In this document: piece after piece, positions 52,631 through 63,584 of the stretch | Position numbering within the stretch: the stretch's first letter is position 1 | Layout: every line of letters begins with the position of its first letter | Source: Sanguibacter inulinus | GTDB lineage: Bacteria; Actinomycetota; Actinomycetes; Actinomycetales; Cellulomonadaceae | Direction: 5' to 3' | NCBI RefSeq assembly: GCF_013415325.1 | Contig: NZ_JACBYE010000002.1 | Span: 62,001-126,000 of the forward strand | DNA: 64,000 nt | The notes under the pieces: model-generated | The model's database searches: none | Seen by the model: the letters and a program-made list of their open reading frames with translations, nothing else | Told to the model about the DNA's origin: nothing | Program-made: the position numbers and the translations under genes

Positions 52631-54145
52631 TCAGGCGGAGACGCGTGCGCGGGCCGTCCGGCGTCGGGCGACCGCGTAGGCGACGCCCAGCAGCGCGATC
52701 CACCCGACACCCACGACGAGCGAGACCCGCGTCGCCTCGGTCACGCCGAGCATGACGACGACCCCGACCATGAAGACGATCGCGAGGACCGGGGCGACGG
52801 GCCAGAACGGCACGGGGAACTCCGACGGTCCCAGCTCGCCGCGGGCGATCTTGCGGCGCATCGAGACGTGGGACGCGAGGATCATCAGCCACACCCACAC
52901 CGTCGCGAAGGTGGCGAGGGAGGCGATGACGAGGAACACGTCGTCGGGCACGAGGGCGTTGAGGACCACCCCGACGGTGAGAGTCGCGGCCATGAGCACC
53001 ACGGTCATCCACGGGACGCCGTTCTTCGACACCTTGCCGAAGGACGCTGGCGCGTTGCCCGTCCTGGACAGCCCGAAGAGCATCCTGCCGGCGCTGTACA
53101 CGTCGCTGTTGATCGCGGACAGCGCTGCGGTGATGACCACGGCGTTGAGGATGTGCGCGGCCGCGGGGATGCCGAGACCGTCGAAGATCTGCACGAAGGG
53201 GCTGCCGTCGTCGCCGATCGTGTCCCACGGGGAGAGCATCATGAGGATCGCGAGCGTGAAGACGTAGAACACGAGGATGCGCACGGGCACGGTGTTGATC
53301 GCTCGCGGCACCACCTGGGCCGGACGGTCGGCCTCGCCGGCCGAGATGCCGATGGTCTCGATCCCCCCGAAGGCGAACATCACGACGGTGAAGCAGGCGA
53401 GGAACCCGCCGAGGCCGTTCGGGAAGAACCCGCCGTGGTCGACGAGGTTCGAGGCGCCGACCTGCGCGTCGTCGGCGAGCGAGAAGCCGAAGACGACGAT
53501 CAGCGCACCGCCGACGATCATCGCGACGATCGCCACCACCTTGACGAGGGACAACCAGAACTCGACCTCGCCGAAGACCGAGACCTTGAGCAGGTTGATC
53601 GCGGCGATGACGCAGATGATCGCCGCGACCCACGTCCACCGCGGGACGTCGGGGAACCAGAAGCCCATGTAGATGCCGAAGGCCGTCACGTCGGCGATCG
53701 CGACGATCGCCATCTCGAAGGCGAAGGTCCACCCCGTGACGTAGCCGGCGAAGCGCCCGAGATAGGTGTGCGCATACTCGCCGAAGGAGCCGGAGACGGG
53801 GTTGCGGACGGTCATCTCGCCGAGGGCGCGCATGACGACGAAGACCGCCATACCTCCGAGGAGGTATGCCAGCAGCACGCTCGGTCCGGCCTGCTGGACA
53901 GCGCTCGCTGACCCGTAGAAGAGCCCGGTGCCGATGGCCGAACCCAGTGCGATGAACCGGATGTGCCGCGCCTTGAGCCCGCGCCGCAGGGTCGGGGCTG
54001 CTGCTCGCTCCGCCGACGGGTCGACGGGGTCCGGGACCACCGCGTGGTCGGGAGCGTCTGCCGGACGAGCAGCACCCGCGGCGTGCGACGGGCCAGGCTC
54101 GGGTGCGAAGGGGGTGGACGGAGCATCGGGAAGGTCGTTCGGCAC
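52631..54145 (-). CDS. APC-family amino-acid permease
   Basis: A 504-residue transporter with about twelve membrane helices after a 55-residue Pro/Ala-rich N-terminus. The first helix ([21 protein letters not shown]) has the substrate-binding GSAIGTG motif; [15 protein letters not shown] and [23 protein letters not shown] are typical of the AAT/ProY-CycA group. A neutral amino acid is likely, but the substrate cannot be read from sequence. The start is GTG. It lies upstream of, and in the same direction as, the Cthe_2159-like lipoprotein gene. Confidence 0.88.
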   Translation of the reverse strand: MPNDLPDAPSTPFAPEPGPSHAAGAARPADAPDHAVVPDPVDPSAERAAAPTLRRGLKARHIRFIALGSAIGTGLFYGSASAVQQAGPSVLLAYLLGGMAVFVVMRALGEMTVRNPVSGSFGEYAHTYLGRFAGYVTGWTFAFEMAIVAIADVTAFGIYMGFWFPDVPRWTWVAAIICVIAAINLLKVSVFGEVEFWLSLVKVVAIVAMIVGGALIVVFGFSLADDAQVGASNLVDHGGFFPNGLGGFLACFTVVMFAFGGIETIGISAGEADRPAQVVPRAINTVPVRILVFYVFTLAILMMLSPWDTIGDDGSPFVQIFDGLGIPAAAHILNAVVITAALSAINSDVYSAGRMLFGLSRTGNAPASFGKVSKNGVPWMTVVLMAATLTVGVVLNALVPDDVFLVIASLATFATVWVWLMILASHVSMRRKIARGELGPSEFPVPFWPVAPVLAIVFMVGVVVMLGVTEATRVSLVVGVGWIALLGVAYAVARRRTARARVSA

Positions 54146-54203
54146 GTCGAGAAGGCCTTGTCTGCGCAGGGGGGGCGGCCGTCCGATCGGGTGGCGCCGG
54201 CCG

Positions 54204-54233
54204 ATTCTACGTCCGTACCGGGCAGAGGTGACA
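54204..54233 (-). promoter_or_regulatory. Candidate promoter of the amino-acid permease gene
   Basis: TGTCAC and TAGAAT with an 18-base spacer, about 60 bases before the permease start, immediately downstream of the SNF2 gene end. Confidence 0.45.
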
Positions 54234-54235
54234 GA

Positions 54236-57200
54236 TCAGCCCAAGAGCTCGCGGACGTCCGTCGCGGTCAGACCCGCCCCACCTGCGGCTCCACCGTCGA
54301 GCACGCTCGCGAAGAGCTTCGACTTCGAGGCCTTGAGCGCCATGACCTTCTCCTCGATCGTGTCGGTCGAGACCATGCGGTACACGTTGACGTTGCGCGT
54401 CTGACCGATGCGGTGCGCCCTGTCGACGGCCTGGGCCTCGGCCGCAGGGTTCCACCACGGGTCGAGCAGGATGCAGTAGTCCGCGGCGGTGAGGTTGAGG
54501 CCAAAACCACCGGCCTTGAGCGAGATGAGGAACACGGAGGTCTCCCCCGAGGTGAAGCGCTCGATGGTCTCGGTCCGCCGGCGGGTGCGGCCGTCGAGGT
54601 AGGAGTAGTCGACGTCCTTGCGGTCGAGGTGGTCCCGCACCCGGCCGAGGAACTGCGTGAACTGGCTGAAGATCAGCACGCTGTGGCCCTCGGCGAGGAT
54701 GTCGTCGAGCATCTCGTAGAGCACCTCGAGCTTGGACGAGGGCACCTTCTCGTGCTCGCTGTCGACCAGGCTCACGTCGAGGCTCGCCTGGCGCAGCACC
54801 GTGAGGGACCTGAACACCTCGAAGCGGTGCTCGCCGAACTCGTCGACGAGCCCGAGCACCTTGGTGCGCTCGCGCTGCAGGTACGCGTCGTAGAGCGCAC
54901 GGTGGCGGGAGTTGAGCACGACGTCGACCACCTGCTCCTGCTTCTCGGGGAGGTCTTTGGCGACGTCTTCCTTGGTGCGGCGCAGCATGAAGGGCGCGAT
55001 GCGTCGGCGCAGCTGGTCCAGGCGCGAGACGTAGCCCTCCTTCTCGATCGGCTTGGCGTAGTAGTCCTGGAACCTGCCGGGTGTGGGGAACAGCCCCGGG
55101 CTGACGACCGACACGATCGACCACAGCTCCATGAGGTTGTTCTCGAGAGGCGTCCCGGTCAGCGCGAGCTTGAAGGGCGCGTCGAGCCGCCGCGCGCACT
55201 GGTAGGCCACCGACTGGTGGTTCTTGACGAACTGCGCCTCGTCCAGGATCAGCCCGGCCCAGGCCTGTGTGCGGTACTCCTCGAAACCGAGACGGAACAG
55301 CGCGTACGAGGTGACCACGACGTCAGCCCCGGCGACGACCTCGGACAACGGGGTGCGCCGACGCGCCAGGGTCTCGGTGACAGTCACGGCCTTCAGACCG
55401 GGGGTGAACCTGCGGACCTCGGCAGCCCAGTTCCCCACGACGCTCGTCGGGGCGACCACGAGGAACGGGGCCGTGCTCCGTGTCTGGGCTACGTTCCCTG
55501 TCCCCGTGGCGTCGTCGGCACCGACGACCTCCGGGCGGTCCGAGGCGTCTGGTCCCGGCGAGGTCGCTACGGTCTCCGACGCCGTCGCAGCCTCACGGAC
55601 GTGCTGCACGAGCGCAAGCGCCTGGAGCGTCTTGCCCAGCCCCATGTCGTCGGCGAGGACACCGCCGAGCCCGTGCTCGTGCAGGAAGGCGAGCCACTCG
55701 AACCCCTCCTGCTGGTACTCGCGCATGGTCGCGTCGAGACCCGCCGGCGCGGGGACGGGCCCGGGCCGCGCTCCCCCGGCGAGCGCGCCGACGGCCTCGC
55801 GCCACGCCTGCGCCTGACCGCCGACGACCCCGAGCCTCTCGAGCTCGTCGAAGAGCCCCGCCTGGAACCTGTTGACGCGCAGCGTGCCGCCCATCGTGTC
55901 CTGCATGGCGCGGGCTTCCTCGATGAGCTCGCGCAGCGCGTGGAAGCGCTCGTCGTCGAGGGAGAAGTGCAGACCGTCGACGAGCAGCAAAGAGGACTTG
56001 CCCTTGGCCAAGGCTGTGAAGACGTCAGCGAAGGGGATGAACTGCTGGCCCGCCGTGACGATCACGGCGAGGTCGAACCAGTCGCGGGTCTCCGGCAGCG
56101 TCGAGGTCGACACCGAGATCTCGACGTCGTCGGCCCGCCTGTAGTCCACAGCCTCGCCGCGGACCTCGACCACGAGGTCGGTCTCCTCCTGCGCGAGGTC
56201 CAGCAAGAGCGGGAGCTGGTCGGTGACGAAGAGAGCCGTGGCGACGTCGGCGAGCTCGGTCCGTCCCACGCGCGCGACGGCGGCTGCGGCCACGTCGGCC
56301 AGCCGTGCGGTGTCGTCGGCAGCGCGCCGTGGCTCGGCGGCCGCGCCGGGCAGGCGTGGGGCACGCCCGGCGAGCCTGTCGAGCAGCTGCGTCTCGGCCC
56401 GCGGGTCGCGGACGCCCGCGTCGGTCTGCCGGGTGCTCGGCCCGAGGTCGAACCGCAGGGTGTGGGTGGTGCCGTCGTCGTCCTCGACCGCGTAGCGCCA
56501 CTGCCAGGTCAGACGCAGACCGTGCTCGGGCAGGTGCAGCACGTCGAGGTGCAGCGTGGGCCGTGGGCGCTCGGGCAGCGTGATCGACGGGTCGAGGTCG
56601 ACAGCGTCGAAGCGGTCTTCGAGGGCGGGCAGGACGCGGAGCAAGAAGCGCCGCTGGTCGGTCTCGGGGACCGTGAGCGGCTCGGGGCGCTCGAGCAGCG
56701 CGAGGACCGGGGGGTCGACGGGCGAGGCGAGCGGGGCGAGCACCACCCGGGTCTCCTTGGTGGGAGCCCGGCGGCCCCGCCACGTCACGAGCCCTGTCGG
56801 AGGCTCGCCGAGCAGCGACGTCGTCGCACGATCGAGGGGGGTCAGGCCGTGGGGCGTGCCTGCAGCCTCGGCTGCCGACGCGGCTGTGCCGGCGGTCTGC
56901 TGGGTCGCGTCTGCGAGGTCGAGAGTGTCCTGCCCGGCGGCGTCGGTCTGCGCGAGCTCGCCCGCACCCGCCAGGTCCACCGACGCCCCCGTAGGGCCGT
57001 CAGCCCTGCTGGCGGGGTCGAGCGACGTGGTGTCGGCCTCGATCGCCGCGCCGAGGACCAGTCCCGCCGTCCCGCGGGAGACCGTGAGCCGGGTGCGGGC
57101 GGGACCTGCGAGGACGACGGGGCTCTGCGCCTTGTCCGAGTGGACCATCGGCAGGCCAGAGCGTCGGGCCTCGGTGAGCAGCGCCCACAGCGCGGCGCTC

Positions 57201-58075
57201 GGCAGCTCGTCCGCGTAGACCCACGTCGGCGCCGAGAAGTAGGCAGAGTCGGAGACGCTGATCGCGAGACCGAAGAGCGAACGCAAGATGTCGACGTGGC
57301 CGTCCGGGTAGGCCCCGTGACGGTAGTTGAGGAACCTCAGCTCGCTCCACGAGATGCCTGTCCGCACCCAGCGCCCCGTCGCGCTCCGGGTCACCGGACG
57401 CATCCCCAGGCGCGGCGAGTCGACCGAGGCGAGCGCTCGCCGTGAAGAACGACCCGTCGGCTCGGTGAGGAGCTCGACCTGGAGGGCGACGTCGTGAGAG
57501 CTGCGCAGGTCCCACGGCTTGGGCTTGCGGCCGGGGCGGCCGGGGACGGGCGGGGTGTCGTCGGGCTCGGTGAGGAGGGTCGCGAAGGTCCGTTCCCACT
57601 CGGCGCTTCGGCGCGGGGTGGTGCGACCCGTGGCAGGGGACGCGGTCTGCGCGGCGTGACCCGGTGAGCCGGCAGCCCCGCGGGCACTGTCCGTCCCGGG
57701 GAGGATCCCGGCGGCCGCACCGCTGTCGGCGCGCTCCCCCGCCGTGTCGGCTGCGACCCCGGCCGCGGCGTCGGCCAGGATCGCCTGCGCGGTGAGTCGG
57801 TCGAGGTACGCGAGGAGCGTGGCAGCCGTGTGCTTGCAGTTGAGGCGCACCGGGCAGGAGCACCTGCCGTAGCGCGGGGTCGCCTGCTCTCCGGCGCTCG
57901 ACATCTCGACGACAGTCACGTACTGCTTGCGGGCCGATCCGCGGACCTGCCCGACGATCGTCGTGCCGTCACCGTTCCGCGCGACCGAGACGACCTGCCC
58001 CGCACTGACGTACTCCTCGCCGCGGGCGAAGGTCTCCGAGCCCACGAGCTGGGACACGTCGGCTGCTGAGAACAC
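54236..58075 (-). CDS. SWIM-domain SNF2-family ATPase
   Basis: A 1279-residue Swi2/Snf2 protein. Near the N-terminus a SWIM zinc finger has Cys72, Cys74, Cys80 and His82 (CSCPVRLNCKH). A long Ala/Gly/Thr-rich middle region varies in style, and the ATPase core lies in the C-terminal third: Walker A GLGKT near residue 815, DEAQ near 943, then LNLTAADYCILLDPWWNPAAEAQAVDRAHRIGQ (helicase motifs V-VI). Family members are found in many actinomycetes with unproven roles in DNA repair or nucleoid remodelling. The GTG start lacks a Shine-Dalgarno site but has GAGACT six bases upstream. RecQ lies 67 bases upstream. Confidence 0.9.
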   Translation of the reverse strand: MFSAADVSQLVGSETFARGEEYVSAGQVVSVARNGDGTTIVGQVRGSARKQYVTVVEMSSAGEQATPRYGRCSCPVRLNCKHTAATLLAYLDRLTAQAILADAAAGVAADTAGERADSGAAAGILPGTDSARGAAGSPGHAAQTASPATGRTTPRRSAEWERTFATLLTEPDDTPPVPGRPGRKPKPWDLRSSHDVALQVELLTEPTGRSSRRALASVDSPRLGMRPVTRSATGRWVRTGISWSELRFLNYRHGAYPDGHVDILRSLFGLAISVSDSAYFSAPTWVYADELPSAALWALLTEARRSGLPMVHSDKAQSPVVLAGPARTRLTVSRGTAGLVLGAAIEADTTSLDPASRADGPTGASVDLAGAGELAQTDAAGQDTLDLADATQQTAGTAASAAEAAGTPHGLTPLDRATTSLLGEPPTGLVTWRGRRAPTKETRVVLAPLASPVDPPVLALLERPEPLTVPETDQRRFLLRVLPALEDRFDAVDLDPSITLPERPRPTLHLDVLHLPEHGLRLTWQWRYAVEDDDGTTHTLRFDLGPSTRQTDAGVRDPRAETQLLDRLAGRAPRLPGAAAEPRRAADDTARLADVAAAAVARVGRTELADVATALFVTDQLPLLLDLAQEETDLVVEVRGEAVDYRRADDVEISVSTSTLPETRDWFDLAVIVTAGQQFIPFADVFTALAKGKSSLLLVDGLHFSLDDERFHALRELIEEARAMQDTMGGTLRVNRFQAGLFDELERLGVVGGQAQAWREAVGALAGGARPGPVPAPAGLDATMREYQQEGFEWLAFLHEHGLGGVLADDMGLGKTLQALALVQHVREAATASETVATSPGPDASDRPEVVGADDATGTGNVAQTRSTAPFLVVAPTSVVGNWAAEVRRFTPGLKAVTVTETLARRRTPLSEVVAGADVVVTSYALFRLGFEEYRTQAWAGLILDEAQFVKNHQSVAYQCARRLDAPFKLALTGTPLENNLMELWSIVSVVSPGLFPTPGRFQDYYAKPIEKEGYVSRLDQLRRRIAPFMLRRTKEDVAKDLPEKQEQVVDVVLNSRHRALYDAYLQRERTKVLGLVDEFGEHRFEVFRSLTVLRQASLDVSLVDSEHEKVPSSKLEVLYEMLDDILAEGHSVLIFSQFTQFLGRVRDHLDRKDVDYSYLDGRTRRRTETIERFTSGETSVFLISLKAGGFGLNLTAADYCILLDPWWNPAAEAQAVDRAHRIGQTRNVNVYRMVSTDTIEEKVMALKASKSKLFASVLDGGAAGGAGLTATDVRELLG

Positions 58076-58081
58076 CCCCGA

Positions 58082-58087
58082 AGTCTC
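58082..58087 (-). promoter_or_regulatory. Candidate -10 of the SNF2 gene
   Basis: GAGACT ends 6 bases before the GTG start. It differs from the TAnnnT pattern at the first base. Confidence 0.25.
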
Positions 58088-58142
58088 TCACCGACCGGTG
58101 ACACGCCGAGCATCGTCGGTCCGGGGCAGCGCTGCCGCTCTA

Positions 58143-60098
<1,956 letters not shown>

Positions 60099-60104
60099 CG
60101 GACC

Positions 60105-60110
60105 ACTCTA
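60105..60110 (-). promoter_or_regulatory. Candidate -10 of leaderless recQ
   Basis: TAGAGT ends 6 bases before the GTG start. The region is divergent to the GntR promoter and no -35 was recognised. Confidence 0.4.
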
Positions 60111-60196
60111 GGTCCGGACCGCAGGTCCCCGGGCACTGTCCACAAGGGCCGCTCGGGCGGGGGACGCGCGAGGCACGGGGCGTCGAGCACGAAGCG

Positions 60197-60214
60197 TAGG
60201 ATGCAACTTGTATC
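60197..60214 (+). promoter_or_regulatory. Promoter and operator of the GntR gene
   Basis: A TAGGAT -10 overlaps a 15-base near-palindrome (GATGCAA C TTGTATC, one mismatch). GntR regulators of the FCD type bind such sites, so repression of the GntR-MFS operon by its own product is likely. Confidence 0.5.
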
Positions 60215-60267
60215 TATGAAGCGCCGCAGTCCTCCGTGCGGCGTCGCAGCCAGCCCGAGAAGGTCTC

Positions 60268-60990
60268 ATGCCCCCCGCATCCCCCGCGTCCGCGAGCGCG
60301 CCCGGCTCTCCGCAGCCCGCTCCCCGACCCGCTGCTTCTGCCTCTGCCTCTGCCTCTGCCTCTGCCTCTGAGCGGGCCTACGCGGCGCTCCGCGCCCGGG
60401 TCGTCTCCGGCGCGGTCCCGGGCGGCACGATGCTCAGCGAGGGTGAGGTCGCCGACGAGCTCGGCATGAGCCGGACCCCCGTCCGCGAGGCGTTCCTGCG
60501 CCTGCAGGCCGAAGGGTGGATGCAGCTGTTCCCCAAGCGGGGCGCGCTGGTCCGACCGATCGAGCCCGACGAGCTGGCCGAGGTCGTCGAGGCCCGCCAC
60601 CTGGTCGAGTCCGCCGCGGTCCGTACCGTCACGGCCGACGACGGCGCCACCACGGCCCTGGTCAACAGTCTGCGAGCGCTCGTCGCCGCGCAGCGCGCGG
60701 CGGCCGAGAGCGCAGACCTCGACACCTTCGCCCTCCTCGACGTGACCTTCCACCAGACGATCGCCGACGCCGGAGGCAACAGCATCCTCACGGCCTTCTA
60801 CTCCTCGCTGCGCGACAGGCAGCACCGCATCACCGCGCGCACCGTCCGCGCGGGGCAGGACCGCGTCGAGGCGATCCTCGCGCAGCACACCGAGCTCGTC
60901 GACCTCGTGGGAGCAGGTGACGCCGCAGGTTTCGAGGCGGCACTCGCTGCTCACCTCGGCGAGATCCACCGCGGGATCTTCGGCCGATGA
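60268..60990 (+). CDS. GntR-family regulator, FCD type
   Basis: A 240-residue repressor. The wHTH lies at about residues 36-85 (LRARVVSGAVPGGTMLSEGEVADELGMSRTPVREAF), with a C-terminal FCD ligand domain (TFHQTIADAGGN, RLHQHRITAR-type segments) that usually binds a metal and an organic acid or sugar acid. An unusual Ala/Pro-rich N-terminus of 34 residues contains (Ala-Ser) dipeptide repeats coded by a 6-base DNA repeat. GAGAAGG precedes the ATG. The stop overlaps the MFS gene by four bases (ATGA), so it probably regulates that transporter. Confidence 0.9.
   Translation: MPPASPASASAPGSPQPAPRPAASASASASASASERAYAALRARVVSGAVPGGTMLSEGEVADELGMSRTPVREAFLRLQAEGWMQLFPKRGALVRPIEPDELAEVVEARHLVESAAVRTVTADDGATTALVNSLRALVAAQRAAAESADLDTFALLDVTFHQTIADAGGNSILTAFYSSLRDRQHRITARTVRAGQDRVEAILAQHTELVDLVGAGDAAGFEAALAAHLGEIHRGIFGR
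60338..60367 (+). repeat. Hexanucleotide repeat CTGCCT, five copies
   Basis: Five perfect units, flanked by CTGCTT and CTGAGC variants, code for Ser-Ala pairs in the GntR N-terminus. Unit length is a multiple of three, so copy-number change would not shift the frame. Confidence 0.9.
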
Positions 60991-62546
60991 GGGGCGCAGG
61001 CAGCACGACAGACACCCCAGGAACCACGGGCACCACACCCTCGCCCACCCAGGCCTCCTGGGCGCACAGGTCTTCGACGACCCACGCGAGCCACGAGACT
61101 TACGCCGTCCAAGATCCCGGAGCCCCTCAGACCGCACCGTCCGTGCCCGACGCCCAGCCGGACCCCCAGATGACAGCAGCGAACGCTCGCGGCACCCACC
61201 CTCGAGCCTGGCTCGCTGCGTGCGGAGTCCTCTTCGCCGTCGCGTGGGGCGGGAACGAGTTCACACCGCTCCTCGTCCTCTACCGCCTCGAAGGACTCTC
61301 CGCGCAGTCGGTCAACGTCCTCCTCGGCGCCTACGTGCTCGGGATCGTCCCGGCCCTGCTCGTCGGTGGGCCGATGTCGGACCGCTACGGGCGCCGTCCG
61401 CTGCTGCTGCCCGCGCCGCTGCTCGGCGTGCTGGGCAGCGCGCTGATCGCGTGGGGTGCGCACCTGCACGCCCTGCTGTTCGCGGGTCGGGTCTTCTCCG
61501 GGCTCGCGCTCGGGCTCGTCATGGCCGTCGGGACCAGCTGGGTCAAAGAGCTCTCGCAGCCGCCCGTCGCCGACCCGGGCGAGCCTGGCGCCGGGGCACG
61601 ACGTGCTGCCCTCGCCCTGACCGCAGGCTTCGGCCTCGGCGCCGTGGTTGCCGCCGTCCTCGCCCAGTACGGCCCGCTGCCGACGCTGCTGCCCTACGTC
61701 GTGAACATCGTGGTGACCGTGGTGCTCATCGTCCCGGCGCTCTCCGCACCCGAGACCACGGTCCGTCAGACCACACCGGGGCGGCTCCGTGACGACCTGC
61801 GCATCCCCGCAGCCCGGCACCGACGGTTCCTCAGGGTCGTGCTGCCGATGGCGCCGTGGGTCTTCGCCGTCGCTGCCTGCGCGTACGCGATCTTGCCGGC
61901 CCTCGTCGCCCACGAGGTGCCGGGGAACGAGATCGGGTTCTCCGGGCTGCTGTGCTTCGTGGCGCTCTCCTGCGGGTTCGTCGTCCAGCAGCTCGCGCGG
62001 GCCGTCGACACACCGCAGTCGTCCAGAGCCGTCGCTGTCGCGCTGGCCGTGACCGTCGTCGGGATGGCGACGGCGTCGTGGGCGGCGGCCACCCTCGACC
62101 TGCGGGTCACGGTGCTCGCCGCCGGCGTGCTGGGCTGCGCCTACGGTCTGCTGATGCTCTCGGGGTTGCAGGAGGCGCAACGGATCGCCGGGCCGGACGA
62201 CCTCGCCGGGATCATCGCCGTCTTCTACTCGATCAGCTATCTCGGGTTCTTCGTGCCGACGGTCTTCGGGGCGCTCTCGGGCAGCCTGAGCTATCCGATC
62301 ATGCTCGGGGGCGGGGCCGTCGTCGCGCTCGGCTGCCTGCTCGTGGTCGTGGCCAGCTGGCGGGCGCACCTGCCAGCCGACGCCGCGGCGCGGACGCCCT
62401 CGGACGCTGAGGTGCGGCCGCCGTCAGCCGCTGACGTGCGTCCGCAGCCTGACGCTGACGTGCATCCGCAGCCCGACGCTGCGGCGCGACGCTCGTCAGA
62501 GGCCGCACCGCAGCGGGGGTCAACGGCCGGCAGCGACCTGCCCTGA
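60987..62546 (+). CDS. MFS transporter
   Basis: A 519-residue transporter with twelve membrane helices between about residues 73 and 460. Motif A appears as GGPMSDRYGRRPLLLP after helix 2. The N-terminal 70 residues and the C-terminal 45 are low in complexity; the tail has repeats of about eight residues (PSDAEVRP, PSAADVRP, QPDADVHP, QPDAAARR). It is coupled to the GntR gene by a four-base overlap. The substrate is unknown. Its 3' end overlaps the convergent GH43 gene by 27 bases. Confidence 0.85.
   Translation: MRGAGSTTDTPGTTGTTPSPTQASWAHRSSTTHASHETYAVQDPGAPQTAPSVPDAQPDPQMTAANARGTHPRAWLAACGVLFAVAWGGNEFTPLLVLYRLEGLSAQSVNVLLGAYVLGIVPALLVGGPMSDRYGRRPLLLPAPLLGVLGSALIAWGAHLHALLFAGRVFSGLALGLVMAVGTSWVKELSQPPVADPGEPGAGARRAALALTAGFGLGAVVAAVLAQYGPLPTLLPYVVNIVVTVVLIVPALSAPETTVRQTTPGRLRDDLRIPAARHRRFLRVVLPMAPWVFAVAACAYAILPALVAHEVPGNEIGFSGLLCFVALSCGFVVQQLARAVDTPQSSRAVAVALAVTVVGMATASWAAATLDLRVTVLAAGVLGCAYGLLMLSGLQEAQRIAGPDDLAGIIAVFYSISYLGFFVPTVFGALSGSLSYPIMLGGGAVVALGCLLVVVASWRAHLPADAAARTPSDAEVRPPSAADVRPQPDADVHPQPDAAARRSSEAAPQRGSTAGSDLP
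62397..62492 (+). repeat. 24-base repeats coding the MFS C-terminal tail
   Basis: About four degenerate units of 24 bases give four similar eight-residue units. The last three share GCTGACGTGC-like cores. Confidence 0.6.
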
Positions 62547-63584
62547 CGGGACCGCCTGCTCGACGTCGGCCGGGACCGGCACCCCGAAGTCGGGGGTGCC
62601 GTCCTCGCCCCAGGTGAAGCGCTGGGCGAAGATCATCCTGTCCCACCCGTCCGTCCTGGTGGCGTGGTAGATCATCCAGCCTTCCTGGCCGTCCGGTGAG
62701 AGGACGAAGGATCCGTGCCCAGGCCCCAGGACGTCTGCGGTCTTCGAGAACGCCGGCTCGGTGGACTTGGTCCACGACGCCGGGTCGAGCACGTCGTCGC
62801 CCGTGAGGGTGAGCAGGCCGTAGGCGTAGTCGTCGGTCCAGCTCGCGCTCGTCGAGTACACGAGGTGCAGAGCACCGTCACGCTCGAGCACCTGCGGCCC
62901 CTCCTGGACAGGCATCCCCTGCCGCTCCCACTCTTCGGTCGGCTCCGAGAGGAGCACGCGGGGTCCGGAGATCGACGTCGGGCCGTCCATCTGGGCGATG
63001 TAGAGGTTCTGCTGCCCGTCGACCTCGCCCTCCCAGCCCGACCAGACGAAGAACTGCTGCCCCTCGCGGTCCAGCACGGTGCCGTCGATCGCCCAGCGGT
63101 CGGTCTCGTCGGTGATCTGACCGTGGTCGACGTACGGACCGAAGGGATCGTCTCCCTCGCTCTCGAGCACGTACATGCGGTGGTTCGCGTTGTCCCCGTC
63201 ACAGCTCGTCGCTGCCAGGTAGACGAACCACGTGCCGTCGCCGTGGTGGATCTCGGGAGCCCAGACGTCCCGGCACGCCGGCCCGAGGGCCGCCGGCTCC
63301 CAGATCTTCTGGCGCGTCCCGGACCAGAGATCGGTGAGGTTGTCGGGCTCGGAGGCCGTGAGCCAGAGCTCGCCGTTCGACCGCGCCTCGAGCATGAGGT
63401 AGCGGTCGCCGTCCTCGACCACGTAGGGGTCGTTGCCGAGGTCCGCGACAGGGTTGGCGAAGGTGGGCGCTCCGGTGGTGTCGTCTGCCACCGGGTCTTC
63501 TGGTCCGCCCGAGCCGCACCCCGCCAGGAGAAGCACGGCTGCGACGACCACCGCGGCCGCAGGACCGCTGCGCAGCCGCCTCAT
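62520..63584 (-). CDS. GH43-type glycoside hydrolase lipoprotein
   Basis: A 354-residue predicted secreted lipoprotein: signal peptide with lipobox LLLAGC (Cys23). The five-bladed propeller hydrolase features are DPYVV (Asp52), WAPEIHH, a central Asp (WAIDGTVL) and Glu (VQEGPQVL), matching the catalytic triad of GH43 arabinofuranosidases and xylosidases. Substrate specificity cannot be read. The ATG overlaps the stop of a sugar ABC permease by four bases (ATGA), so uptake and hydrolysis are linked. Confidence 0.88.
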   Translation of the reverse strand: MRRLRSGPAAAVVVAAVLLLAGCGSGGPEDPVADDTTGAPTFANPVADLGNDPYVVEDGDRYLMLEARSNGELWLTASEPDNLTDLWSGTRQKIWEPAALGPACRDVWAPEIHHGDGTWFVYLAATSCDGDNANHRMYVLESEGDDPFGPYVDHGQITDETDRWAIDGTVLDREGQQFFVWSGWEGEVDGQQNLYIAQMDGPTSISGPRVLLSEPTEEWERQGMPVQEGPQVLERDGALHLVYSTSASWTDDYAYGLLTLTGDDVLDPASWTKSTEPAFSKTADVLGPGHGSFVLSPDGQEGWMIYHATRTDGWDRMIFAQRFTWGEDGTPDFGVPVPADVEQAVPSGQVAAGR

